From positions 141,374 through 205,373 of the forward strand of contig NZ_NWTI01000012.1 of the NCBI RefSeq assembly GCF_002531575.1: DNA of 64,000 nucleotides. The letters are read 5' to 3'. The position numbers and the translations under genes were made by a program. The notes under the pieces were generated by a model. The model saw only the letters and a list, made by a program, of their open reading frames with translations. It searched no databases and was not told the DNA's origin. Shown here piece after piece: positions 23,551 through 31,746 of this stretch (positions are counted from its first letter, which is position 1; every line of letters starts with the position of its first letter). The stretch is from Bradyrhizobium sp. Y36. Lineage in GTDB: Bacteria; Pseudomonadota; Alphaproteobacteria; Rhizobiales; Xanthobacteraceae.

Positions 23551-24288
23551 ATGCCCCGCTACAAGCTCACCATCGAATATGACGGCGCACCGTTCTTCGG
23601 CTGGCAGGTGCAGGACACGCTGCCCTCGGTGCAGGGCGCGCTGGAGGCCGCCGTGAAGGCGATGACCGGTGCTGATTTGCGGGTGCACGGCGCCGGGCGC
23701 ACCGATGCGGGCGTGCACGCGCGCGGGCAGGTCGCGCATGTCGATATCGAGAAGCAGTTTCCGCCGGGCCGGTTTCGCGACGGTCTCAACGCACATCTGC
23801 GCCCGCATCCGATTGCGGTGCTGGAGGCCGAGGTCGTGCCTGACAGTTTCGAGGCGCGCTTCTCGGCCGTGAAGCGGCACTATCGCTATCGCGTCATCAA
23901 CACCCGCGCCAATCTCGCGCTCGACATCGGCCACGCCTGGCGCGTGCCGCGCAAGCTCGATGCCGAGGCGATGCATGCGGCAGCACAACGCCTGCTCGGC
24001 AAGCATGATTTCACGACGTTTCGCGATACCGAGTGCCAGGCGAAATCGCCGGAGAAGACGCTCGACCAGCTCGACGTCACGCGCGACGGCCGCGAGATCA
24101 TCATCGTGACGTCCGCGCGCTCGTTCCTGCACAGCCAGGTGCGCTCGATGGTGGGATCGCTGGTCTGGGTCGGCGAGGGCCGCTGGACCGCGGACGATCT
24201 CTCCGCAGCGCTGGAAGCCCGCAACCGCGCCGCCTGCGGCATCGTCGCGCCGCCGGAGGGGCTGTATCTGATGCAGGTGGATTATTGA
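23551..24288 (+). CDS. truA: tRNA pseudouridine synthase A
   Basis: Forms pseudouridine at positions 38-40 of tRNAs. 245 residues. YDGAPFFGWQVQ and the catalytic Asp in HGAGRTDAGVHARGQVAH are both present, and the C-terminal SFLHSQVRSMVGSLVWVG segment is typical. The ATG at 23551 (MPRYKLTIEYDG) is chosen; an ATG at 23530 would begin inside the repeat. Confidence 0.96.
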   Translation: MPRYKLTIEYDGAPFFGWQVQDTLPSVQGALEAAVKAMTGADLRVHGAGRTDAGVHARGQVAHVDIEKQFPPGRFRDGLNAHLRPHPIAVLEAEVVPDSFEARFSAVKRHYRYRVINTRANLALDIGHAWRVPRKLDAEAMHAAAQRLLGKHDFTTFRDTECQAKSPEKTLDQLDVTRDGREIIIVTSARSFLHSQVRSMVGSLVWVGEGRWTADDLSAALEARNRAACGIVAPPEGLYLMQVDY

Positions 24289-24331
24289 GCGAAGGGTGTA
24301 GAGCGCGCGCGGGCTCTTGCCGCATTCTCGG

Positions 24332-24436
24332 TGTCATGCCCCGGCTTGACCGGGGCATCCAGTACGCCGCGGCCTCTCGGCTGAATCACTGCTGTCTCTG
24401 GAATACTGGATCGCCCGGTCAAGCCGGGCGATGACA
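24332..24436. repeat. Intergenic palindromic repeat element (GGCTTGACCGGGGC type)
   Basis: TGTCATGCCCCGGCTTGACC at the left, CGGTCAAGCCGGGCGATGAC at the right. Same subclass as 6970-7072, including the GCCTCTCGG centre. It lies between convergent truA and dapE. Confidence 0.88.
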
Positions 24437-24477
24437 GCGGAGGGTGGGGCGACAAGAGTGAGGCGGGCAGCGGGCGC

Positions 24478-25644
24478 TCATCCAAAATACCGCGTCAGTA
24501 TCCCGCGATACACCTGCGTCAGCTTCTCCAGGTCTTTCACCGGGACGCGCTCGTCGACCTGGTGCATGGTCTGGCCGACCAGGCCGAACTCGATCACCGG
24601 GCAATAGCTCGAGATGAAGCGCGCATCCGAGGTGCCGCCTGATGTCGACAGCTCCGGCTTGCGGCCCGTCACTTCCTCGATCGCGGAGACCGCGAGATCG
24701 GTGAACGGGCCGGGCTTGGTCACGAACACGTTGGAGTTCGAGGGCTCCCAGACGATGCGGGCCTTGATGCGGTTGCCGCAGGCTTTTGCCAGACGCGTCT
24801 CGACCAGTTCGCGCAATGACGCCTGGGTGTGGTTGTCGTTGTAGCGGATGTTGAACTTGGCGCGGGCCTCGCCCGGGATGACGTTGCTCGCCTTGTTGCC
24901 GACGTCGACCGAGGTGAATTCGAGATTGGAGGCCTGGAACTGCGCGCTGCCGTGGTCGAGCGGCTCGTCACTGATCGCCACGATCAATCGCGAAATGTCC
25001 GGCACCGGATTGGAGGCGCGATGCGGATAGGCGACGTGACCCTGCACGCCATCCACGTAAAGCGTACCGGATTGCGAGCCGCGGCGGCCGACCTTGATGG
25101 TGTCGCCGAGCGTCTCGACATTGGAGGGCTCGCCGAGCACGCAATGGTCGAATTTTTCGCCGCGCTCCGCGGTCCATTTGAGCAGCTTGATGGTGCCGTT
25201 GATGGAGACGTCTTCCTCGTCACCGGTGATCAGGAACGAGATCGAGCCTTTTCCGTCGCTGCGCGGCTTGCCGTCATTTGCGGCGAGATGCTGCAGCACG
25301 GCGGCGACCGAGCAGGCGATGCCGCCCTTCATGTCGACCGCACCGCGGCCGTGCAGGACACCGTCCTTCACCTCGCCCGAGAACGCGCCGACGCTCCAGG
25401 CGCTCTCGTCGCCGGGCGGCACCACGTCGGTGTGGCCGGCAAAGGTGATGTGCGGGCCTTCGGTGCCGATCCGGGCATAGAGATTGTCGACGTCGGCGGT
25501 GCCGTCCTCGCTGAAGGTGACGCGGTGGCAAATGAAGCCGGCGGCACTGAGGGCTTTTTCAAGCACCCCGAGCGCACCGGCGTCTTCAGGGGTTACCGAG
25601 GGGCAGCGGATGAGATCGCGGGCAATGGAGAGAGCATCGGTCAT
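24478..25644 (-). CDS. dapE: Succinyl-diaminopimelate desuccinylase
   Basis: M20 metallopeptidase-family enzyme of lysine and peptidoglycan precursor synthesis; releases LL-diaminopimelate from its N-succinyl form. 388 residues. LIRCPSVTPEDAG at the N terminus, metal-binding FAGHTDVVPPGD, GRGAVDMKGG and TGDEEDVSINGT (catalytic Glu), and the dimerisation lid domain in the middle. The start overlaps the stop of the DUF805 gene by 4 bp. It works with dapD, two genes upstream in the same direction. Confidence 0.96.
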   Translation of the reverse strand: MTDALSIARDLIRCPSVTPEDAGALGVLEKALSAAGFICHRVTFSEDGTADVDNLYARIGTEGPHITFAGHTDVVPPGDESAWSVGAFSGEVKDGVLHGRGAVDMKGGIACSVAAVLQHLAANDGKPRSDGKGSISFLITGDEEDVSINGTIKLLKWTAERGEKFDHCVLGEPSNVETLGDTIKVGRRGSQSGTLYVDGVQGHVAYPHRASNPVPDISRLIVAISDEPLDHGSAQFQASNLEFTSVDVGNKASNVIPGEARAKFNIRYNDNHTQASLRELVETRLAKACGNRIKARIVWEPSNSNVFVTKPGPFTDLAVSAIEEVTGRKPELSTSGGTSDARFISSYCPVIEFGLVGQTMHQVDERVPVKDLEKLTQVYRGILTRYFG

Positions 25645-26297
25645 GCGCCCCGCTTAACATGCATGCCGCCGGGTGGGCTAGCGCTGGGTGGCACCAATTC
25701 GATCTCGCGGCTCTGGTCCCAGTTTTTCGCAGGGGATGCGGGCGCAGGATCGTCCTCCCCATCCTGCGCAAGTGGGTCGGGGCCGAACCGGTTGTCGCCT
25801 GCCGTGCCGGGCACAATGAACATCTCGACGAGGCCCCACAGCCACAGCGCGTAGATCGCCAGGTCGAACGGAACGAACCAGCGGGCGTCGGGCAGCAGAT
25901 CCGAGAAATGAAATCCCAAATTGGGGATGAAGACGAAAGGGACGATCCACCAGCCGCTTCGGTCGCGATCGTGCAGCCGCTTGATCGCGGTCGCGAGGGA
26001 GATCCACAGGAACAGCGATGCGCCCAAAATCCTCAGGACCAGGCTCACGCGCTCAGTGGACGACAGCGGGTGATGTCGTCGCGGATCGATGATCCCAAAC
26101 AGGCTCTCGAGGCCAAAGTCGAAATCGAAGTCGATACGGAACTTGAACTTGGCGGATTCGGCCCCTTCGGGGATGTTGATGGCCTGGTCGACCATCCCCA
26201 GCAACGCCGCCAGCAGCGCGACGATCAGCAGCGCCTGCCACAGCAGGGCGCGGTTGATGCGGCCGTCGAAGCGGAAGAGATACGAGGTCCAGTCCAT
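25641..26297 (-). CDS. DUF805 family inner-membrane protein
   Basis: 218 residues. The N terminus MDWTSYLFRFDGRINRALLW is the hallmark of DUF805. It has about four membrane helices (ALLIVALLAALLGMV; LGASLFLWISLATAI; WWIVPFVFIPNL; FDLAIYALWLWGLVEM) with the conserved AIKRLHDRDRSGWW loop. An insertion (about residues 45-75) is rich in Phe/Asp and charged residues. Function unknown; its position between dapD and dapE with a 4-bp overlap suggests co-expression only. Confidence 0.85.
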   Translation of the reverse strand: MDWTSYLFRFDGRINRALLWQALLIVALLAALLGMVDQAINIPEGAESAKFKFRIDFDFDFGLESLFGIIDPRRHHPLSSTERVSLVLRILGASLFLWISLATAIKRLHDRDRSGWWIVPFVFIPNLGFHFSDLLPDARWFVPFDLAIYALWLWGLVEMFIVPGTAGDNRFGPDPLAQDGEDDPAPASPAKNWDQSREIELVPPSASPPGGMHVKRGA

Positions 26298-26447
26298 GCG
26301 AAGGGCTCCGGGCGGAGGTGGCCGCCCGAAAATTGGTCGCGATGGAGGGATTGCGGGTTCGATATGCCGTCAGACCGTCATCCTTCGAGCGCCGCCGTAG
26401 GGGCGGCCGCCTCATCAGGGTGACGGATTACATCTTCCGGGCCGAGA

Positions 26448-27293
26448 TCAATCCCGCAGCAGCTCGTTGATGCTGGTCTTGGAGCGCGTGCGCTCGTCGA
26501 CGCGCTTGACGATGACGGCGCAGGCGGTGCTGGGGCCGATCTGGCCGTTCTTCATCGGCTTGCCGGGCAGCGCGCCGGGCACCACCACGGAATATTCCGG
26601 CACTTCACCCATGTAGATCTCGCCGGTGTCGCGGTCGACGATCTTGGTCGAGGCGCCCAGGAACACGCCCATCGCCAGCACCGCGCCCTTGCGTACGATC
26701 ACGCCTTCGGCGACCTCGCTGCGCGCGCCGATGAAGCAATCGTCCTCGATGATCACGGGCTCGGCCTGCAGCGGCTCGAGCACGCCGCCGATGCCGGCGC
26801 CGCCGGAGATGTGCACGCGCTTGCCGATCTGGGCGCAGGAGCCGACGGTCGCCCAGGTGTCCACCATGGTGCTCTCATCGACGTAAGCGCCGAGATTGAC
26901 GAAGGAGGGCATCAGCACGACGTTCTTGGCGATGAAGGCCGAGCGGCGCACGACCGCACCCGGCACCGCGCGAAAACCGGCATCGCGAAAGCGGTTCGGG
27001 CCCCAGCCTTCGAACTTCGAGGGCACCTTGTCCCACCAGCTCGCCTTGCCCGGGCCGCCGCCGATCACGTCCATGTCGTTGAGACGGAAGGAGAGCAGCA
27101 CGGCCTTCTTCAGCCATTGATTGACCTTCCACTTGCCGTCGGCGCCGCGCTCGGCAACGCGCGCCTCGCCCTTGTCGAGGGTTTCCAGCGCCAGGTCCAC
27201 GGCCTCGCGCACCTCGCCCTTGGTCGAGGTCGAGATGCCGTCACGCGCGTCGAAGGCGCTGTTGATGGTGGATTCGAGGGCTGCAAGGGACAT
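26448..27293 (-). CDS. dapD: Tetrahydrodipicolinate N-succinyltransferase
   Basis: Succinyl-CoA-dependent step of lysine/DAP synthesis, making the precursor of the DapE substrate. 281 residues of left-handed beta helix: NVVLMPSFVNLGAYVDESTM, VGSCAQIGKRVHISGGAGIG, IIEDDCFIGARSEVAEGVIV. The ATG at 27293 (MSLAALESTI) has AGAGGAA just upstream; longer upstream readings run through a repeat. It heads the dapD-DUF805-dapE set. Confidence 0.96.
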   Translation of the reverse strand: MSLAALESTINSAFDARDGISTSTKGEVREAVDLALETLDKGEARVAERGADGKWKVNQWLKKAVLLSFRLNDMDVIGGGPGKASWWDKVPSKFEGWGPNRFRDAGFRAVPGAVVRRSAFIAKNVVLMPSFVNLGAYVDESTMVDTWATVGSCAQIGKRVHISGGAGIGGVLEPLQAEPVIIEDDCFIGARSEVAEGVIVRKGAVLAMGVFLGASTKIVDRDTGEIYMGEVPEYSVVVPGALPGKPMKNGQIGPSTACAVIVKRVDERTRSKTSINELLRD

Positions 27294-27410
27294 CGGGATT
27301 TCCTCTGGGGAAGCGGGAATTTTGACGGATTGGGGCGCTTTTTCGGGATTTGGAGGGGCGGAGTCAAGGCATACTCGGCCGTCATCCCGGGCAAGCGGGT
27401 GATCAGTCCC

Positions 27411-27494
27411 GTAGCCCGGATGGAGCGCAGCGCAATCCGGGACGGTCTCTCCGCGGCGAGATGCCCGGATTGCGCTGCGCTTCATCCGGGCTAC
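27411..27494. repeat. Perfect-type inverted repeat, GTAGCCCGGATGGAGCGCAG class
   Basis: Two 31-bp arms (27411-27441 and 27464-27494) are reverse complements except for one base. The same arm sequence recurs singly at 30508-30545. It lies upstream of dapD and just downstream of the HAD phosphatase gene. Confidence 0.87.
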
Positions 27495-27498
27495 GGAC

Positions 27499-28188
27499 CT
27501 AGCCGGAGAGCCTGCCCAAAAACCCCGCCAGATCATCCGTGACGTGATCGACATGGGCGGCCTCCCGGCCTTCCAGTTCCCAATCCTCGCGCACGACCTC
27601 CTTGGTGCCGTCGGGCACCACCAGCACCGTGGTCATGCCGAGCGCGTGGGGAACGGTGAGGTTGCGGGAGAGGTCCTCGAACATCGCGGCGCGGGTCGGG
27701 TCGACGGCATGGTCGCTCAGAAATTTCCGGTAGGTCTGCTCGGCCGGTTTCGGCTCGAACCCGGCGGCGATGATGTCGAACACGCCGTCGAAATGCGTGG
27801 CAAGGCCGAGCCGCGCCAGCACGGCGTCGACATGGTCCACCGAACCGTTGGTCAGGATCAGCTTGCGTCCGGGCAGCTTGGTGATGGCTTCGCCAAGCTG
27901 CGGGTTCGGCTCCAGCGGCGAGTGGTCGATCTTGTGGACGTAAGCGAGATAATCGTCGGCGGAGACGCCATGCAGGGTCATCATGCCGCGCATCGTGGTG
28001 CCGAAGCGCAGATAGTAATCCTTCTGGAGTTTTCGCGCTTCCGCCGGCGTCACCTGCAACCAGCTGGACACGAACTCGGTGATCCGCACATCGACCTGCT
28101 GCCACAGATTGACGTGATGCGGATACAGCGTGTTGTCGAGGTCGAACACCCAGGTGTCGACATGGGCGAAGCTGCGGGGAGAGGTCAT
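27499..28188 (-). CDS. HAD-superfamily pyrimidine 5'-nucleotidase
   Basis: 229 residues. HAD motif I is FDLDNTLYPH (nucleophile Asp), motif II is ILTNGS, motif III contains KPAEQTYRKF and motif IV is AAMFEDLSRNLTVPHALGM. DNTLYP and the helical cap (RGMMTLHGVSADDYLAYVH) match the SDT1/TIGR01993-type pyrimidine 5'-nucleotidases that dephosphorylate UMP/CMP. It is a single gene flanked by repeats on both sides. Subfamily call is good; natural substrate inferred. Confidence 0.9.
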   Translation of the reverse strand: MTSPRSFAHVDTWVFDLDNTLYPHHVNLWQQVDVRITEFVSSWLQVTPAEARKLQKDYYLRFGTTMRGMMTLHGVSADDYLAYVHKIDHSPLEPNPQLGEAITKLPGRKLILTNGSVDHVDAVLARLGLATHFDGVFDIIAAGFEPKPAEQTYRKFLSDHAVDPTRAAMFEDLSRNLTVPHALGMTTVLVVPDGTKEVVREDWELEGREAAHVDHVTDDLAGFLGRLSG

Positions 28189-28233
28189 GTCAAATCTCTA
28201 TCGGTTACACGCAGGCGTAGCCCACTCTCCGCT

Positions 28234-28365
28234 GTCGTCCCGGACAAGCGAAGCGCAGATCCGGGATCCATAACCACAGGGAGGAGTTTGGCGAAGATTG
28301 ACAACTAGCATCTCGCGCCAGAATTGCGGCCTGTGGTTATGGGTCCCCGCCTTCGCGGGGACGAC
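28234..28365. repeat. Intergenic palindromic repeat element (CCGGACAAGCG type)
   Basis: GTCGTCCCGGACAAGCGAAG at the left, CCATAACCACAGG and its complement CCTGTGGTTATGG as inner arms, and CCCCGCCTTCGCGGGGACGA at the right. It looks like a chimera of two repeat classes. Confidence 0.85.
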
Positions 28366-28403
28366 ACCGGTGCATGTCGTGACACCATCATCACAGCGAT
28401 CCC

Positions 28404-29390
28404 TCACGGCGCCGCGAAGCGCAGCGTCTTGCCGCCGCTCGACATGTCCACCGCGCCAAAGCCCGTTGTGGCGAAACCGCGTGCGCCGCAATCGGTCTGC
28501 TCATTGGTCTCGAACTTGGTCTCGCGCGTGCAGAGCTGCCTGTCGCCGCCCCAGCTCAGCGGCCTGTCCTTCAGCTTGACGGCGCGGTTGTCGGCATCGA
28601 CCGCTTCGGCGAAGCTGAAGATCTGCTTCGGCTGGCCGGTCACGTCGGGGTGCAGGCAGGTCTTGGGGTCGATGCGATACCAGCCGCGGCTGGTCACGGA
28701 CTTGCCGTCGTCGGTCGCGATCGCCGCCATCACCTTGTGCGGCGTGTCGTTGCACCAGGTGAGGCCGGTCGCGGACGGCGTCTGCACCGCGTCGACCATG
28801 GTCTTGAAGAGGTTTGGCGAGCCCACGATGTCCGACGACAGGCCGCGGCTCTTCAGGAACGCGGCGAGCGCGGCTTGCGTCTTCGGCCCGTCGACGCCGT
28901 CGATGGGCGCTGCGTCGTAGCCCGCGATCACCAGCAGCCGCTGGATGCCGGCAAGGCGCGCCTGCTCGTCGTCATATTCGGAATCCTCGGCGAGGTAGGC
29001 AATGAGGTTGCCGTCGGTCCCTTGCGTCGGCGTCACTTGCGTGAATGCGGCCTGGGTTTGCCCGCTGCGGCATTGCCGTGCTGCCGCGATGACGAAATTG
29101 TCCTGCGCGACACAGAGCATGTCGCTGCCGCTCTGCGGGATCGGGGAGGCGCCATAGACGCCGAGCGCGCGGGCGTTCAGCAGGATACGGTCGGCGGTGA
29201 GCGTGCCCTGCACCACCACGCGGCAGGTGGCGGGATCGATCCTGAACCAGCCGCGCGTTGCGGTCGCCGCCTTGTCGTCGATGCCGATCGCGGCCTCGAC
29301 CACATAGGACATCCGGTTGCAGATCTTGAGGTCGGCGAAGGCAGGTGCGGAAGAGAAGACGAAGGAGATGGCTGCGGCCGGCAGCGTCAT
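28404..29390 (-). CDS. Secreted protein with two DUF1036 domains around a peptidoglycan-binding-like helix pair
   Basis: 328 residues. The signal peptide is MTLPAAAISFVFSSAPAFA. Domain 1 (about 20-125) begins DLKICNRMSYVVEAAIGIDD and includes RGWFRIDPATCRVV. The middle segment (AGYDAAPIDGVDGPKTQAAL) resembles a PG_binding_1 repeat. Domain 2 repeats the DUF1036 pattern (TWCNDTPHKVMAAIATDD, RGWYRIDPKTCLHPDV). The duplication is plain in the sequence. Role unknown; a periplasmic cell-wall-associated protein is likely. The ATG at 29390 is chosen because it starts the signal peptide; upstream codons lie in a repeat. Confidence 0.82.
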   Translation of the reverse strand: MTLPAAAISFVFSSAPAFADLKICNRMSYVVEAAIGIDDKAATATRGWFRIDPATCRVVVQGTLTADRILLNARALGVYGASPIPQSGSDMLCVAQDNFVIAAARQCRSGQTQAAFTQVTPTQGTDGNLIAYLAEDSEYDDEQARLAGIQRLLVIAGYDAAPIDGVDGPKTQAALAAFLKSRGLSSDIVGSPNLFKTMVDAVQTPSATGLTWCNDTPHKVMAAIATDDGKSVTSRGWYRIDPKTCLHPDVTGQPKQIFSFAEAVDADNRAVKLKDRPLSWGGDRQLCTRETKFETNEQTDCGARGFATTGFGAVDMSSGGKTLRFAAP

Positions 29391-29437
29391 CAGGAAGCGG
29401 ATGAGAGGCGAGCGGCGGTGTCGTGGCCCTCTCCGCT

Positions 29438-29523
29438 CGTCATGCCCGGGCTTGACCCGGGCATCCACGTTCCTGGCTCCGGACGAAAGATCGTGGATGG
29501 CCGGGTCAAGCCCGGCCATGACG
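29438..29523. repeat. Intergenic palindromic repeat element
   Basis: CGTCATGCCCGGGCTTGACC at the left and CCGGGTCAAGCCCGGCCATG plus ACG at the right, with a short centre. It lies between argB and the DUF1036 gene on the minus strand. Confidence 0.87.
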
Positions 29524-29545
29524 GCTTTCTTTTTCCGTTCGCTCA

Positions 29546-30433
29546 TCACTTGTGGATCAGCGTTCCCGTGCCCTGGTTGGTGAACAGCTCGAGCAGCACC
29601 GCATGCTGCATCTTGCCGTCGATGATGACGACGCCCTCGACGCCCTGTTCCAGCGCATAGATGCAGGTCTCGACCTTCGGGATCATGCCGCCGGAAATGG
29701 TGCCGTCGGCGATCAGCTTGCGCGCGTCCTTCACCGACAGCTGCGGGATCAGCTTCTTCGACTTGTCGAGCACGCCGGGCACGTCGGTGAGCAGCAACAG
29801 GCGCTTGGCCTTGAGCGCGCCGGCGACCGCGCCAGCAAACGTGTCGGCGTTGACGTTCAGCGTCTGGCCTTCCCTGGAGGTCGCCAGCGGTGCCAGCACC
29901 GGGATCAGCTCGTAGCCGATCAGCTGGTTGAGCAGCGTGAGGTCGACCTTCTCGGGGTCGCCGACGAAGCCGAGATCGATCGCCTTCTCGATGTTCGAGC
30001 CGGGATCGACGATGGTGCGCGTCGTCTTGGTCGCCTTGACCATGTTGGCGTCTTTGCCCGACAGCCCCACGGCCTTGCCGCCGGCCTCGTTGATGTAGCC
30101 GACGATCTGCTTGTTGACGGAGCCGGCCAGCACCATCTCGACGATCTCGATGGTCGCGGCGTCGGTGATGCGCAGGCCGGCCGCGAATTCCGAGACGATG
30201 CCGAGGCGCTTGAGCATGGTCGCGATCTGCGGCCCGCCGCCATGAACCACCACCGGATTGATCGCGGTCTGCTCCAGCAGCACGATGTCGCGGGCGAAGT
30301 TCTTCGCGGTCTCCTCGTCGCCCATGGCATGGCCGCCATATTTGATGACGATGGTTTCCTCGTCATACTGCTGCATGTGCGGCAGCGCTTCGGACAGGAT
30401 GCGGGCCTGGTCGAGCGGAGAGATGTCGGTCAT
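29546..30433 (-). CDS. argB: Acetylglutamate kinase
   Basis: Second step of arginine synthesis; phosphorylates N-acetylglutamate. 295 residues of amino-acid-kinase fold: IVIKYGGHAMGDEE, VVVHGGGPQIATMLKRLG, LNVNADTFAGAVAGALKAKR, SGGMIPKVETC. The extended N terminus (about 25 residues before the kinase core) is typical of arginine-inhibitable hexameric enzymes. The ATG at 30433 (MTDISPLDQA) is chosen; 21 upstream codons are not conserved-looking. Confidence 0.96.
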   Translation of the reverse strand: MTDISPLDQARILSEALPHMQQYDEETIVIKYGGHAMGDEETAKNFARDIVLLEQTAINPVVVHGGGPQIATMLKRLGIVSEFAAGLRITDAATIEIVEMVLAGSVNKQIVGYINEAGGKAVGLSGKDANMVKATKTTRTIVDPGSNIEKAIDLGFVGDPEKVDLTLLNQLIGYELIPVLAPLATSREGQTLNVNADTFAGAVAGALKAKRLLLLTDVPGVLDKSKKLIPQLSVKDARKLIADGTISGGMIPKVETCIYALEQGVEGVVIIDGKMQHAVLLELFTNQGTGTLIHK

Positions 30434-30507
30434 GTCACGGATCTCGCTGGCGGGACGGTCGGTGCGCGTTCTATCCGATTGGCGGGCGCGGCGCAAAGTA
30501 TGCCTGA

Positions 30508-30545
30508 CATGGAGTCCGGATTTCGCTGCGCTCCATCCGGGCTAC
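30508..30545. repeat. Single arm of the CGCTGCGCTCCATCCGGGCT repeat
   Basis: TCCGGATTTCGCTGCGCTCC followed by ATCCGGGCTACGGA matches one arm of the inverted repeat at 27411-27494 without the second arm. It overlaps the last codons of the DUF423 gene. Confidence 0.7.
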
Positions 30546-30916
30546 GGACCGCGCGTTGCCGCCACCGCCGAAAGCGTCACCGCCAGCCAGCTCGCAATCA
30601 TCACCGTTCCACCGCTCGGCGCCGCCATCGGAAACAGCGCATGTCCGGCAAATTGCCGCAAGGTGAGGTCGCCCGCGAACAGCGCAGCGCCGATCACGAA
30701 GCCGAACGCGGCGATGAGGCCAATTCCGCCGTGCAGAAGGCCGCGCGCGAGCAGAGCGGTGGTCGCCAATATGGCGGTTGCATGAAACAGCAGCATGGCG
30801 CTCGCCGTGGCGAGCCGGCTGGCATCCGCACCATGGGCGGAGGCGGCCGCCAGCGCGACGCCGGCGGCGCCCATCACGCCGGCAAGGGCGATCAGCAGGC
30901 GATGCGCCGGCATCAC
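30542..30916 (-). CDS. DUF423 family small membrane protein
   Basis: 124 residues with four hydrophobic segments. The DUF423 hallmarks are present: ALAAASAHGAD near the N terminus and AALFAGDLTLRQFAG with PMAAPSGGTVMIASW near the C terminus. Its start overlaps the engB stop by 4 bp, so it is co-translated with it. Function unknown in all lineages I know. The 3' end runs into a repeat arm. Confidence 0.88.
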   Translation of the reverse strand: MMPAHRLLIALAGVMGAAGVALAAASAHGADASRLATASAMLLFHATAILATTALLARGLLHGGIGLIAAFGFVIGAALFAGDLTLRQFAGHALFPMAAPSGGTVMIASWLAVTLSAVAATRGP

Positions 30917-31575
30917 GAGGCCCGCTCTTCCACGAGTTTCGCCATCGCGGCGCGCAGGCTTTCCATGCCGGTCGAGCTGCGCGACGAGGTCGCGAGCACG
31001 TTGGGGAACGCGGCCGGATGTTTGGCCAGCGCCGCCTCGGTCTCGGCGATGCGCGCTTGCAGCTCGGAGGCCTTCACCTGGTCGGTCTTGGTCAGCACGA
31101 TCTGATAGCTGACCGCGGAGCGGTCGAGCGTCTTGAGCACCTCGATGTCGACGTCCTTGATGCCGTGCCGCGCGTCGATCAGCACGTAGACGCGCGCGAG
31201 GCTGGCGCGGCCGAGCAGGAATTTGTGGATCAGCTCGGTCCAGGACGCGACCTGGCTCTTGGGCGCCTTGGCATAGCCGTAACCGGGCATGTCGACGAGG
31301 CGCAGGTCGTTCTTGCCGGGGACCTCGAAGAAGATCAGCTCCTGGGTGCGGCCCGGCGTATGCGAGGTGCGCGCCAGCGCGTTGCGTCCGGTGAGCGCGT
31401 TGATCAGGCTGGACTTGCCGACATTGGAGCGCCCGGCAAAGGCGACCTCCAGCCCCGCCATCGGCGGCAGCGTCTGGATCGAGGGCGAGGCCCAGATGAA
31501 CTGCCAGTCGCGGGCGAACAGCTTTCGCCCGGCCTCGATCAGCTTCGCATCCTTATCGTCGGTCTTGTCGTTCAT
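30913..31575 (-). CDS. engB: Ribosome biogenesis GTP-binding protein YsxC/EngB
   Basis: 220 residues. G1 is AFAGRSNVGKSSLIN, G2 region SHTPGRTQ, G3 DMPGYGYAKA, G4 LTKTDQVK. Acts in late large-subunit assembly. The ATG at 31575 (MNDKTDDKDAK) is chosen since upstream codons lie in a palindromic repeat. It is part of the rpmH-rnpA-yidC-engB-argB order. Confidence 0.96.
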   Translation of the reverse strand: MNDKTDDKDAKLIEAGRKLFARDWQFIWASPSIQTLPPMAGLEVAFAGRSNVGKSSLINALTGRNALARTSHTPGRTQELIFFEVPGKNDLRLVDMPGYGYAKAPKSQVASWTELIHKFLLGRASLARVYVLIDARHGIKDVDIEVLKTLDRSAVSYQIVLTKTDQVKASELQARIAETEAALAKHPAAFPNVLATSSRSSTGMESLRAAMAKLVEERAS

Positions 31576-31594
31576 CCGAACGCTCGATCCTCTC

Positions 31595-31711
31595 GTCATG
31601 GCCGGGCAAGAGCGCGAAGCGCGTCCTTCCCAACCAAATGTCCCGGCCATCCGGGTCTGCCTGTGGGGCACCCTCCTAAACGTGGATGCCCGGGACGAGC
31701 CCGGGCATGAC
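31595..31711. repeat. Intergenic palindromic repeat element
   Basis: GTCATGGCCGGGCAAGAGCG at the left and GATGCCCGGGACGAGCCCGG plus GCATGAC at the right; the arms are only partly complementary. It lies between yidC and engB. Confidence 0.8.
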
Positions 31712-31746
31712 GCTGTGGAGGCAGTTTGCCTGACAGTATCGAAGAG

